Below, piece after piece: positions 20,784-30,828 of a stretch of 64,000 nt of DNA (position 1 is its first letter; each line of letters begins with the position of its first letter). The stretch is from Hortaea werneckii (lineage: Eukaryota > Ascomycota > Dothideomycetes > Mycosphaerellales > Teratosphaeriaceae). Location of the stretch: contig JBAOKB010000170.1 in assembly GCA_037044905.1 (NCBI GenBank), positions 186,001-250,000 of the forward strand. The letters are read 5' to 3'. The notes beneath the pieces were generated by a model. It was given only the letters and a program-made list of their open reading frames with translations. It searched no databases and was not told the origin of the DNA. The translations under genes and the position numbers were made by a program.

Positions 20784-21857
20784 ATGCCTCCTAAGCGAAC
20801 CAAGGCGCGCCAGCAACAACCCATCATCCAGAGCGACTACGAAGACACCGATACCGCGCTCCCACTCACCGACGTCGCCGCATCCTCTCTCGCACCCCCG
20901 CCCAAGCGCACCAACACCGAGCTCAACCTGACAGTCCTCCGGCGGTACTGTTCAGACGTCGCCCACATCATCGCGATCGCACCTTTCGCAGTCCTTTACA
21001 CATTCTCCCCCGAGACCCAAGTATGGGAGAAATGCGGGATCGAAGGCACGTTGTTCATCACCCAGCTCTCGGGGAGAGGGAGGTACACGGCGATCATCTT
21101 GAACCGGAAGTCGCTCGATAACTTTGTCACGGAGCTGGTCAGCGCGGATGATGTAGAGGTCACAGAGCAGTATGTGATTCTGCAGACTACGGCGGAGGAT
21201 GGCAGGGTGGAGATTTATGGGCTGTGGATCTTTGACGATAGTAGCTCAGAAGGCGGTACGGGATTGATGGAGGGGCAGAGTAGTCGGGAGGTAGTCGCCC
21301 AGACGATTGTGAGCTGTGCGATGCAATCGCAAATTGCGAGGGAGACGGGAGAAGAGTATGCGGATGGTGATGGGTATGTGGGCGAGGATGATGTAGTAGA
21401 GGAATATGCGGCCGGGAATGGGGAGGCTGATAGAGGCCAAGCTCAATTTTTTGGGATGGATGGTGCAGCTCAAGTACAAGGGCAGGTGCAGGAAGAACAA
21501 GCAGTGCAGCAACAGGCTGGTCAGCAGATTGATGTGATGTCGCTATTCGGGAAGAGTGCTGCACCAGCGCCATCGCAGACAAATGGATCACATCATCTTG
21601 TGCCACCACAGCCTCAGCCTCCAGACGTGCAGCAGGAGGTTGCCAGCGTGCAGGATATACCACCGGTTGTGGAGCGACAGCCAAGTATGTTCACGTCAAC
21701 GGCCGATACGGATTTCTTCCGCACGTCAGCAAGCCCGGCAGCGATACAGTCGCAACAGATGGCACCTCCTCAGCAGCAGCAGCAGCAGCAGCAGCAGCCG
21801 GCCCAACAGACGCAGCAGAATGCACTGCTCGACCTATTCAAGAGCGCTGCTAAGTGA
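20784..21857 (+). CDS. DCP1: mRNA decapping complex subunit Dcp1
   Basis: Single exon, 357 residues. The EVH1-type domain spans about 40-180: LNLTVLRRYCSDVAHIIAIAPFAVLYTFSPETQVWEKCGIEGTLFI is the diagnostic start, followed by YTAIILNRKSLDNF and VEIYGLWIFDD. Dcp1 binds and activates the Dcp2 cap hydrolase in cytoplasmic P-bodies. The C-terminal half is Gln-rich with a pure run of nine Gln encoded by nine CAG (21771-21797), and ends with a short amphipathic NALLDLFKSAAK motif that resembles the C-terminal helix used by metazoan DCP1 for oligomerisation; function here is inference. Confidence 0.92.
   Translation: MPPKRTKARQQQPIIQSDYEDTDTALPLTDVAASSLAPPPKRTNTELNLTVLRRYCSDVAHIIAIAPFAVLYTFSPETQVWEKCGIEGTLFITQLSGRGRYTAIILNRKSLDNFVTELVSADDVEVTEQYVILQTTAEDGRVEIYGLWIFDDSSSEGGTGLMEGQSSREVVAQTIVSCAMQSQIARETGEEYADGDGYVGEDDVVEEYAAGNGEADRGQAQFFGMDGAAQVQGQVQEEQAVQQQAGQQIDVMSLFGKSAAPAPSQTNGSHHLVPPQPQPPDVQQEVASVQDIPPVVERQPSMFTSTADTDFFRTSASPAAIQSQQMAPPQQQQQQQQQPAQQTQQNALLDLFKSAAK
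21771..21797 (+). repeat. CAG microsatellite coding polyglutamine in DCP1
   Basis: Nine perfect CAG units in frame, giving nine Gln. Pure repeats of this kind vary in length between strains. Confidence 0.95.
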
Positions 21858-22348
21858 GCTAGGCGATTTGACCCACGTAAAGGTCGCTTCCTATCATTGA
21901 GTCACCATGGTGCACCATCATTTTCTGCGAATTGAGACTCGCAAATGCCCAAAGCTCTCTGCAACAGTATCAATAACTCAGCTCTCACGCCAATTGACTG
22001 CATGGAACGGCCGTGAGATAGAGGTCTCAGGGCGAAGACATTGAAAGCAAGAGGAGTTGCCTGTCGCATGACCAGTAGCAGCCAGAGCGAGGCACCGGTA
22101 AAGCCTTTTACAGGCTTGTAACGTTGGTGAAAGGCGGGAGATATAGCATGTAGATCAGTACGTTATCAAGACCAAAGCAAGGTCATCTGCGCGATTGCTA
22201 ATTCTGGCTCGTACCCTCCCTAACAAACGTTACTCGTTAACTCTTCAGTCACTGTAGGCACAGGCACGATTTGCGAATGCAATTTCGCATGGCCAGATGA
22301 TTCCAAGTGAGACCCGACTAATAATTGCCGCTCGAGATGGTGGATCGC
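21858..22348. other. Convergent spacer between DCP1 and the HET gene
   Basis: A 491-base region with both 3' ends. Nothing else recognised. Confidence 0.5.
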
Positions 22349-24904
22349 CTAATCGATACACCACACACTATCCCCTGTTGCTTCGTGCAGGACTTGCGCA
22401 TTTCTCCCCAGCAATTGACTAATTGTAAACCCCGCGAACAGGACGTGGAAATCGCCTTCGACCGGAAGGAAGAGGTCTTGACGCATCTCTTGTAACCTTT
22501 GCTGGGACTTGGCGATGATGTGCTCTTCTAAACGTTGTCGAGCATCAGCGTCTTCAGGTGGGACGTCAATGTCGTCGCGTAATCCAAGCCAAAGGTCGTA
22601 AGCTGCTTTCAAGAATGCTGACTCAGGACCAGAAACTCTTTCCAAGCCAACAATCATCCGAGATCGGACTGCGTTTGCATCAGCCGTATCCTTGCTGATG
22701 GAAGCGAGGAGGGCGGTCTGGAGCTCTTGCCATCGGCCAGCATCCGAGAAGGGATCCCTCTCGAGGATGAGGATGAGTTTGTGCGACCTATCAGCCGCCA
22801 AGTCTTTGAGCGTGACTACGTCTGGAGCCAGGCCCTGCGGTAAGCGTCGTATCTGGAACCACTCGCCGTGCAAACTTCGGAGACGGATGGTGTTCTGGCT
22901 CTGAGGTCCCAGTGCCCACCAATCTGCCGGTAAGTAGGGGTAGGCATTTCCCAGCGCCATTTCCCACGCAGGAAAGGATGCTCGAAGGCCGTTAGGTGTT
23001 AGCGTCCCCTGCGCAGCTGCGCTCCCGTCATGTGTGACGATCAGCTGAGGCAGCATGTCGATAGGCTGGAAAACAGTCGCCGGCGCCCATCGCAAGCCAT
23101 GTGTGGCGAGTCGCGGGAGCGCATTGAAGACCACGGTCTTCGGTATGCCGCGTCTGACATTGGAAGCTGCCCGCCAAAATGTCTGCATGCGCTCTTCCTT
23201 AGCTACAGCAGCCATGGTAGCTTGGTCTAGCTTTAGCACAGTGTTCATACAGAGCGGCTCGTCCGTCTTGACACTGACGCTGCGATGTGCTACGGCTTGA
23301 ATAAGGAACGGCAAATCTGGGCCAATGCTGTCGCCTTCCTCGTGCCAGAAAAGGCGGATCCCCCTGCAAAGCATATTTAAGTCGACAGACAGTGCCCAGT
23401 GCTGTAGAGACTTCTGATCGAACCCTTGCCTGCCCAGCGCGCCCAGTTGCTGCACCGACTTACGAATTTCCGCAAGGCCTACCGCCCGATCAGCGAACTG
23501 GATCAGGAGAGATTCGGCGAGCACTGCCTCTTGGTAAGTCCACAGACGCCGCCACCATCTGGACGTGAAGATCCTCAGACCTGCTTCAACAGCCCCGATG
23601 GTCTCGTAGTCATAAGGCAGGACTGCACGATCCAGGACAAGCACATGCGTCGCTTTGCTGTAAACATCTTGCATCCTGGCCAGAGCTAGCCTCTTCGGTC
23701 TCTTCTCCTCTTCAGGGACATGACAACTCTCAACGACGGGACAACACAGCGTGTCGCACCATAGGTACAGCTCATCAGATGAAGACGGCTCGACCCCCTG
23801 GCAAAACTGGCGGCCTGTCCTGCGGACCAGATCTCGCAGTCTCAGCAGTTGACAGGGAGGCAGCTCGATCGCGCTCTGGTTCCCAAGACCATCCGCCCAG
23901 ACATGGGACAATGCCACATACGATGTCTCTGCGGTGTACGGGATAGCCTCAACACGCACATTCCTCTCATCGTCTCCGTCGATTCTTAACACTGGAAAGG
24001 TCCCAGACTCCAAATGTCTTATGACATCTTCCAAGTTAGGCCCGATATCCTTCAACTCGGTTCCACAGCGACAACCTTCCACATGCAAGGTGCGGTACTG
24101 TTCCTTTTTGATCTGCAGGTTTTCGCATCTCGTTGAGCTACACTCCTTGTGAGTCAAGCCCAAGTCGGGCTTCTTCATGTGCTGCAGGTACATTTGGGCC
24201 GACAATGTGTGGAACTCCTTTCGCAAGACGGCAATCTCGCTTGGACACCACCCGTGATCAATCATTTCTGCTTGTTGCTGATGCAGCCAGCCAATGTTTG
24301 CCCAGCCTTGAGGTGTGTTTGACTCTTCTTCCGGGGGGAGCAGGGCGACTTTAATGGCACTGCCAATAGTGTGGCACAACGTCGCAAGCGAGAGCTTGAT
24401 GCCTGGATTGAAATCAGGATGGTGTCGTTCATTAGATTTCCCCGGAGCTGGGCCAAGGACGCGGAGTGTTGCCTCAGCGAGTTCAAGACACTGCTTTACG
24501 TCCTCGCAAACCGCCCTCTTCTCCTCGGCTGAGGGAGCGGCCTGGGTGATCTGGGCCTGCCATTCAACCAGCCTACCCGAAAGGCAGTTCGTGTGAACAT
24601 ACTTCCCTCGAGTGTCTTCACCAACGTACTCATCGGCATCATATAGACCAAACGGAGCCAGAAGCTTATACAAGAATCCAAAGAAGATCCAAGTTTGCAA
24701 AAACTTGGCGAGCGGCTCATCAGGTGAGTTTTGTTGAAGCTCTTGAATGGCGAAAGCTGGGAGGTTGTCTGCTGGAAGAACGCGAGGCCACCCGGCACGG
24801 TTGGGGTAGGTTCTCCACTCGTGGCCATCATACTCCTCATCGCAGACATACGGGACTCTTGGTAGGGGTGAGATGGGATTTGGAGGGAGAAGCAGATGGT
24901 CCAT
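22349..24904 (-). CDS. HET-domain (heterokaryon incompatibility type) protein
   Basis: One exon, 851 residues. The HET domain is at about 329-465: YVALSHVWADGLGN, LYLWCDTLCCP, RLALARMQDVYSKATHVLVLD and SRWWRRLWTYQEAVLAESL are its conserved blocks. HET proteins trigger cell death when incompatible fungal individuals fuse, and the domain is TIR-like; many paralogs have unknown roles. N-terminal to it is a helical region with a Cys cluster (C255, C260, C278, C280) that could bind zinc, also seen in some HET proteins. No WD repeat, NACHT or ankyrin region is present, so the sensing partner is not visible. A Cys in the CDTLCC block lies where HET proteins often have one. Isolated from other defence genes here. 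Confidence 0.88.
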   Translation of the reverse strand: MDHLLLPPNPISPLPRVPYVCDEEYDGHEWRTYPNRAGWPRVLPADNLPAFAIQELQQNSPDEPLAKFLQTWIFFGFLYKLLAPFGLYDADEYVGEDTRGKYVHTNCLSGRLVEWQAQITQAAPSAEEKRAVCEDVKQCLELAEATLRVLGPAPGKSNERHHPDFNPGIKLSLATLCHTIGSAIKVALLPPEEESNTPQGWANIGWLHQQQAEMIDHGWCPSEIAVLRKEFHTLSAQMYLQHMKKPDLGLTHKECSSTRCENLQIKKEQYRTLHVEGCRCGTELKDIGPNLEDVIRHLESGTFPVLRIDGDDERNVRVEAIPYTAETSYVALSHVWADGLGNQSAIELPPCQLLRLRDLVRRTGRQFCQGVEPSSSDELYLWCDTLCCPVVESCHVPEEEKRPKRLALARMQDVYSKATHVLVLDRAVLPYDYETIGAVEAGLRIFTSRWWRRLWTYQEAVLAESLLIQFADRAVGLAEIRKSVQQLGALGRQGFDQKSLQHWALSVDLNMLCRGIRLFWHEEGDSIGPDLPFLIQAVAHRSVSVKTDEPLCMNTVLKLDQATMAAVAKEERMQTFWRAASNVRRGIPKTVVFNALPRLATHGLRWAPATVFQPIDMLPQLIVTHDGSAAAQGTLTPNGLRASFPAWEMALGNAYPYLPADWWALGPQSQNTIRLRSLHGEWFQIRRLPQGLAPDVVTLKDLAADRSHKLILILERDPFSDAGRWQELQTALLASISKDTADANAVRSRMIVGLERVSGPESAFLKAAYDLWLGLRDDIDVPPEDADARQRLEEHIIAKSQQRLQEMRQDLFLPVEGDFHVLFAGFTISQLLGRNAQVLHEATGDSVWCID

Positions 24905-25586
24905 ACTGACACGCAGCTCTTAAGGTCCTCGCAAAACTCACAGAATTTGATGGATCCCCCAATGTTGTGTGGTATCGATGGGAGACTTGATGCTCGTGGT
25001 GGTCAAAAAAGAATTCAGACGAGGATCGCGCCCCTTTGAAACACATTGTCTGATTGCCAGCGCTGTATACGGTACGCTGTGACAGCCTGATGCCGTGGCT
25101 TTGTGGCTGCATAGTGTCAGCCGCCACACAGACATTTTGAGCTGGACAGGGGAGCTTCAGCATCCTAAAAAACCTAGCAATCGACCAATGGTCGCAGTTC
25201 ATCTTGAGCCAGAACGTTCCACACCGGACTGGATTGATAAAGCTTGGCTCCACTTCACAGAAGCGGTGGCGTTGGCTGGCTGAGTATCTAGCCGATGATT
25301 GAGAACAATACAGGCCGCATTAGATGCGTCCGAGAATGTGACTCCGCCGCAAGTCATTGATGAGAGTTGCTGGTATAATTTCGCGAGTTCGATTGCATTT
25401 GAGAGGACCTACCTAACAAGTCCATCAATTCGATGCATGCTGCATATTGCGCGCGGTGATCCAGTGAAGCCTACGTCGAGCCTGCTCATTGGCTCGGCAC
25501 GCCTCCGGATGCATTCCAAACAGCCTGTACATCATAGTGCTAGGTCTAACAGTAGCCTGATGCGGCATACAGCTCCAAGCGTTGAT
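24905..25586. other. Intergenic: HET gene promoter and PHO88 3' region
   Basis: A 682-base gap between two minus-strand genes. I see no coding sequence or repeat. Confidence 0.5.
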
Positions 25587-26293
25587 TTACTCCTCCTTAG
25601 CACCGCCACGGCCAGCCTTCTCCGCGGCCTCGATGCTCTTCTTGTCCGTCTTGATCTCGCCCTGGCCCTGGCCCTGCATCATACCGGCGAACCCGGCGTT
25701 GGCCTTCCACGGTCTCTTCAGGTCGCCGCTGGCAGGCTGGCCGAGAATGTGCACCTTGACGAGGTTCTGCTCGAAGGCGCCCTTGAGCGGGATGATGGAC
25801 TGGATGAGCAGCGGGTTGGTGTAGTGGAAGTACAGGTGCATGACGCACATCATGCCGACGCCCATGAGCTGGGCCTTGAACAGGCCGCGCAGCTGCTGCT
25901 GGTCGTAGGAGTGGATCGTGGTCGTCACGGCTTTGGGCTCCTCGGTGCTGCCCATGGGCGCTGGCTCGACGTACTTGAGGACGGTCATGTCTACAGAATA
26001 GGCGTCAGCGGACTTCCTCTCTGAAAACCGAAGAATGCACAATTTTGTAGCTTACCCTTCTTCTTGTCAATCTGCATCTTGACGTAGATGTAGACACCGG
26101 CGATGATCAGGTTGCTGACAATGTACAGGGCGCGCACGCCATTGAGAACGTTCGGGTCATCGAAGGGGATCTTCTTGCTGGCCTGCATCATCACCAGGAT
26201 GATGATCAGGTTGGTGCTGTATGCGACATCTCATTAGTACTCTACGTCGTGGCAGGTCTCTTCTTGCGAATGCGCTTACATTTGCGGATTCAT
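25587..26293 (-). CDS. PHO88: Pho88/Snd3 ER membrane protein
   Basis: Three exons: 26293-26280 (14 bases), 26216-26056 and 25990-25587, giving 192 residues. The protein begins MNPQITNLIIILVMMQASKKIPFDDPNVLNGVRALYI, diagnostic of Pho88, then a second membrane segment and the conserved FHYTNPLLIQSIIPLKG and LGQPASGDLKRPWKA stretches. Pho88, also called Snd3, is an ER membrane protein of the SRP-independent targeting route and was first linked to phosphate transport. The tiny first exon codes only four complete residues plus two bases, a start easily missed by gene finders; the join gives the invariant ITNL. Confidence 0.93.
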
Positions 26294-26777
26294 ATTGACG
26301 GTAGTACTAGAATATCTCTAGCGGAAGATCCCAGATATATCAGTGGAGGTGGGAGAGAGGGAAAGGATTGTGCGTGGACTCGGAATGGTAGAGAGCGACA
26401 GCAAAATGTTGTCCCGCGGATACCTGGCTTCAAGTTCTTGGTGGGACCGTCGAGTGGGAGTAGCCTGAATGGGAAGGCGGCGGATCCTTCCGCTCCCTGC
26501 GGACATTAGGTTGGAGGTACAGAAGCGGGTTTATCAGGCGCAGGCAGACACCCGACGTACTGTACCGACGATGGAAGGATGGAAGGATTCAGTCATCGTC
26601 ACGTTGAATGTCGCTTAGCATGCAATGCCAGCTCACGAATTTGCCTACATATAGTACCTACACGCACATCCCATTGGCAACCTCCTTGTAAGTTACGTTG
26701 ACGGTGCACCTGGATTCAGATTGCAAGCATACCTCCTACCTGAAACCGAATCACAATCTCTCCAAACTACAGCCATC
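26294..26777. other. Divergent promoter of PHO88 and the F-box gene
   Basis: A 484-base spacer. No motif or gene is convincing. Confidence 0.5.
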
Positions 26778-28301
26778 ATGTCCAAAACTATCATCGATCT
26801 CCCATCCGAACTGATTACTTCAATTGTGACCTATCTGGACCCTCAAGATGTCTTCTCCCTCCGCCTGTCAGCCAAGACCCTGGAAGGGGCAATTTTTGCC
26901 CATTTTGGGAAACGATTCTTTCGCAAAAAGGGTTACATGCTCACCTCGCCTTCTTTGGCCGTCCTTCAGCATGTGGCGGACCACATTGAACTAAGAAAGT
27001 TTGTCCAACACGTCTGGTTCAGCCCAGACTGTTATACGTACAGACGGCCAGACTGTGTGCCAAAAGGGAATGACCGGATCCACTCGATGAGTCCGGGAGA
27101 TCGTGCAAAGTTCAAGGCGTATGAGGAGTGTATGAAAGACTATTTCTCACTGATTGAGAACACGGCTTGCCAGTTGCAGAAAGTACTGGTAGTCGCTTTC
27201 GCAAAATTACCGAATCTCAAAATCCTCGGGATGAGACGTTGCCGGGTGGGATTGCCCTGGGGCTGGAGAAGGCTTAAAGATGCTGTCGGTTGTGACCCGG
27301 GTGCTCTAGGGCGAGTGACTACTGGATCCAAGTCCCGTCTAACGACACCCACTCTTTTGTTCGTGGCGCTGATTAATGCCACCTCCTCAAGTGGGATAAC
27401 GTTGCGACGGCTCTACACGAACGCCATCGAGCTGGACAACATCCGGCCGGATCTCTTGTCGCAAGATACTTTGAACAAAGCTTGCAATCCCATTTGGTAC
27501 CTTGAAGTCGATGTCACACGTGGCTGGCTAAAGGCAAGACCCAACCTCCGCAGTGTGGACTACATTACCCCACGCCACCCAAAATGGGAGGATGGCATCG
27601 GCCTCCGCCGGTTAATACAATCGTGCACCAGCTTGAAAGAGATCGATCTGCAGATGAGGCCGGACCACGAGCCACCGCGAACGAGACCCGATCTTGACGA
27701 TCTTGACGATCTTGACGTCCTCGAGAAATTCCTCGAATCCGGGCCTTATCAGTGCTTTCGGAACACCATCAACAAGCTCAGCATGCGCAGCCTAGACAGA
27801 ATCAAATTAGAGAGAATCATCGCGTCACCTACCGACCTCCTCGCTTTCCTCCAACCCTCGGCACAGACACTTACGAGCCTCAAACTGCGCGAAGTGCGTC
27901 TCGTAAGCGACGACAACCCTTCTCGACCCTGGCAACCTATCTTCGAATTCCTGCATTCCTCAGCTCATAACCTCGAATCCATCCTCTTCCATCACCTTCT
28001 CTCCGCGTACGGCGCGTTGTGCTTCGTGCGAGTCATCCAGCCTACACCATTCGCTGACGATGAAGACGGCGACGGCGAAGCTGATCCTTCCGATTCGCAT
28101 TTCACCGACTACGGGAACAATGACATAACGTTGCAGGCCGACAGCAGCGGTCTCGGAGGGAAGGAGGGCGTACGTTGGAGGTTAGGGGAGACGATTAAGC
28201 GCCATTATTATCAAAGTGGGCCCTGGTGGCGGGGTAGGCTTCCTAAGTACGACCTGGATGACGCGGTTTGGCATACTGATACTAGCGATGAGGAGTGGTG
28301 A
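26778..28301 (+). CDS. F-box protein
   Basis: Single exon, 507 residues from the ATG at 26778; an in-frame ATG 19 codons upstream exists but adds no conserved sequence. An F-box occupies about residues 5-45: IIDLPSELITSIVTYLDPQDVFSLRLSAKTLEGAIFAHF. This motif binds Skp1 in SCF ubiquitin ligases. The rest is weakly leucine-rich (LPNLKILGMRRC, LTSLKLREVRLVS) as in many fungal F-box proteins of unknown target. The segment DLDDLDDLD comes from three perfect copies of a nine-base unit at 27690-27716. No close family assignment is possible by eye. Confidence 0.8.
   Translation: MSKTIIDLPSELITSIVTYLDPQDVFSLRLSAKTLEGAIFAHFGKRFFRKKGYMLTSPSLAVLQHVADHIELRKFVQHVWFSPDCYTYRRPDCVPKGNDRIHSMSPGDRAKFKAYEECMKDYFSLIENTACQLQKVLVVAFAKLPNLKILGMRRCRVGLPWGWRRLKDAVGCDPGALGRVTTGSKSRLTTPTLLFVALINATSSSGITLRRLYTNAIELDNIRPDLLSQDTLNKACNPIWYLEVDVTRGWLKARPNLRSVDYITPRHPKWEDGIGLRRLIQSCTSLKEIDLQMRPDHEPPRTRPDLDDLDDLDVLEKFLESGPYQCFRNTINKLSMRSLDRIKLERIIASPTDLLAFLQPSAQTLTSLKLREVRLVSDDNPSRPWQPIFEFLHSSAHNLESILFHHLLSAYGALCFVRVIQPTPFADDEDGDGEADPSDSHFTDYGNNDITLQADSSGLGGKEGVRWRLGETIKRHYYQSGPWWRGRLPKYDLDDAVWHTDTSDEEW
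27690..27716 (+). repeat. Triple 9-base tandem repeat in the F-box gene
   Basis: Three perfect copies of GATCTTGAC in frame, coding DLD three times. Probably a polymorphic slip repeat. Confidence 0.9.
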
Positions 28302-29325
28302 GTGGAGTTAGGAGCTCTAAAAGTCCCACAAGTAGGCAAGGAAGCGAAAGGTAGAAATAGGGGTATTGACACTCGCAAGGTGACTCGCGAAGCAGAATGA
28401 GCCTCTTGCTTTTGTTTTGCTTTATTTTTCTTCCTCTCTTTCTTTTCTCCTTTCACCTTACTTTGGGCTTGACATGTTCTGTGCTCGCCGTAAGCACTTG
28501 TGGGCATCTTCCAAAGATCCGGGTTTTGCAAGAAGTGGGTGGGGAGAGGGGGTTGGGAGGATGAGGAAATCAGATCCCGCGGACATCTTCACGAGGCTCT
28601 TTGTTCATAGCATTCAGTCGTTAGATCGATACATTGGACACTATTCATATCCTGTTCATCAAAAATCTGCCCCATGTCGCTCTAATCATGGCCTAGAAGA
28701 CGACGAGTATGTTGTCCTTCTTTTGTTTTCGATTTTTTTTTTTTTTTTTTTTTTTGATTCTTGCGCTTCGAGGATGCGTTCTTGCCCCAAAGCCCAGGTT
28801 TTCCTCATTCAGCTCACACAGCCATGTGTACACGAAATCTTTTATTTCTACTTGTAAAGCTTCTTTTCTCTCTGCCCCTTCAGTGAGTGTTGAAATTCAC
28901 CTCGGCAATATTCCTTCACGGAGCTGTCTTGTTACGCACTACCCTGAATCGGTTCAAGCGGGAAGGAATAATGCTCGGGATTCAGGCAACACCATTTTTC
29001 ATCTCATTTGATTGGTCTTAATCTGCTTGTCCGGAGCTTAAATTGGACGCTTGACATATGTAGGATTCCCATGACAATCAATTGATAAGTTGCAAAATGT
29101 AGGAGCCTTGATACTAATGTCATTTGTCTAAAGCTTGAGCCATGAAGCTGTAAGGCAACACCATTTCGTGTCCCCTACTGCATTGTCTTTCTATAGAGGT
29201 ATATCTCTTGTGGGACTCATTGACAGACAATCTCAATATGCTGTGATTTAGAGAATCGGCGCCAGACGAGCCAGACCTTCCACCTGGACAAATAAAAATC
29301 GAAAAAAGAAAACAAAAACAAAACA
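28302..29325. other. Intergenic 1.0 kb with poly-T run
   Basis: Between two plus-strand genes. It contains a 23-base T run and other T-rich patches. A possible upstream promoter of the dehydrogenase lies at the right end (A-rich leader before the ATG). No gene recognised. Confidence 0.5.
28733..28755. repeat. Poly-T tract (23 T)
   Basis: Uninterrupted homopolymer in the gap downstream of the F-box gene. Confidence 0.9.
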
Positions 29326-30579
29326 ATGTCCTCAGACTCGCCACCCAAGACCTCCAACCCCCAACCCCGACATGAATCATCAAACTCACCACCCCCACCC
29401 CTAAACCCCTCCTGGGCCTGGCGCATCCGCAAACTCCTCCAAGGCGGCAACCGCCAGCTCCTCACCCGCGAGGACGTCCCCCTCCGCGACCTCTCCGGGA
29501 AATGGATCCTGATCACGGGCTCCAACAACGGCATAGGACGCTCAGCAGCGCACTTCTTCGCCGAGTGCGGCGCGAACCTCGTCCTCGCCTGTCGTCCTAA
29601 TCCGCCTGCACACGAAACAAGACCGGAGGAGGTCGTGGCGGAGTGCGAAGCCCTCGGCCGCGAAGCCGCAAAATCCCATGGAGAGGAGGGAAAGGGCCAG
29701 AGGATCGAAGTCTGGGATGTGGATTTCTCCCGTCTGAGCAGCGTCGTTGCGCTCGCGGAGCGATGGCGGGAAACGGGGAGGGGTTTAGATATCCTATGCA
29801 ACAATGCGGGGATCAGCAGTGCTTTCTACGCAGATGGCAGACCCAGCGCTTCAGAAGCGAAGAAGACGGAAGCTGAAGGGACCTGGATGAGAAGGACCGA
29901 AGACGGTTTCGAGCTTGTGCATCAGGTCAATTTCCTTGCTCACTGCCTTCTGACTTTCCTGCTTCTGCCTTCGCTAGCGCAGACGCCGGATCCGCGGATC
30001 GTGTGCACGACGTCGAATCTGCAGTTCTTCGCTTCTGTCGACGCGCTGGAGCGTTTTGATAGTAAGGGGTTGAGGAGCGGGGACTCGCTATACGGGAATA
30101 GTAAGCTCTTCCTGCAGATCTGGATCTCGGAACTTCAGCGCCGGCTCGACAGCGCTGAGGAGGAACGGTATCGCTCTGTACGGATCGATGGCGTACATCC
30201 CGGGACGGCGGATACGGGGATCTGGCACCGGCAAGATGCTGCGGCGGAGGGTGGCGGAGTGAGCGGTTGGTTGAAAAGGCTTCCAGATCGCGCATTTAAG
30301 CAGCTTGCGAGTCTGTCGATCATCTCCCCCGAGCAGGGGGCTTATGCGATTGTTAATGCTGCTCTTAAGCCGAAGGAGGAAGTTGGAAAGGGCAGGGTGA
30401 AAGAGGAAGGAGGGGCTGGTGGGAAGTACTTCAATCGGATCTGGGAGACAGAGCCTATGCCTCACTGCTCGGACGCACGGACTCGCGAGTTCGTGTGGAG
30501 GAAGACGCTTGAGGAACTCCGAGCGTATGATCAGGATTTGGTCTCCCGGCTTCCTTCATTCGTCGAAACGCCACCGTAG
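29326..30579 (+). CDS. Short-chain dehydrogenase/reductase (second copy type)
   Basis: Single exon, 417 residues, longer than the usual 250-350. After a 55-residue Pro-rich N-terminus it has the cofactor motif ITGSNNGIGRSAA, then LDILCNNAG, a Ser in VCTTSNLQFF, YGNSK (YxxxK) and GVHPGTADTGI. It resembles fungal SDRs of the retinol dehydrogenase-like group. An acidic to basic insertion (about 85-120) and a Gly/Glu/Lys-rich loop (about 350-365) account for the size. Substrate unknown. The ATG is preceded by an A-rich leader, typical of fungal transcripts. It converges on GET5. Confidence 0.87.
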   Translation: MSSDSPPKTSNPQPRHESSNSPPPPLNPSWAWRIRKLLQGGNRQLLTREDVPLRDLSGKWILITGSNNGIGRSAAHFFAECGANLVLACRPNPPAHETRPEEVVAECEALGREAAKSHGEEGKGQRIEVWDVDFSRLSSVVALAERWRETGRGLDILCNNAGISSAFYADGRPSASEAKKTEAEGTWMRRTEDGFELVHQVNFLAHCLLTFLLLPSLAQTPDPRIVCTTSNLQFFASVDALERFDSKGLRSGDSLYGNSKLFLQIWISELQRRLDSAEEERYRSVRIDGVHPGTADTGIWHRQDAAAEGGGVSGWLKRLPDRAFKQLASLSIISPEQGAYAIVNAALKPKEEVGKGRVKEEGGAGGKYFNRIWETEPMPHCSDARTREFVWRKTLEELRAYDQDLVSRLPSFVETPP

Positions 30580-30828
30580 CCCGTGGGACATATGTAAATG
30601 TTCTTAAATTCTTGAACATAATAGTGCAATGGGTATTGAGAATTATGCAGTGATGTGGATGCGATTTGCGATTCTGGTGCAAAGACGGGAAAGAAACCAT
30701 GAGTCTTCAGAAAGCAATCTCCTTCTTGCACGCTTTCCAAAGGAGCAAATCTGGCACGGATTGGTCTTCCATGCCCACCTAGACTCGTCTCTCCCAAGTG
30801 TATCCCGTTTCTGCCCCAGTTCCGCCAC
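30580..30828. other. Convergent 3' region of SDR and GET5
   Basis: About 250 bases of 3' UTR sequence; nothing else seen. Confidence 0.5.
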
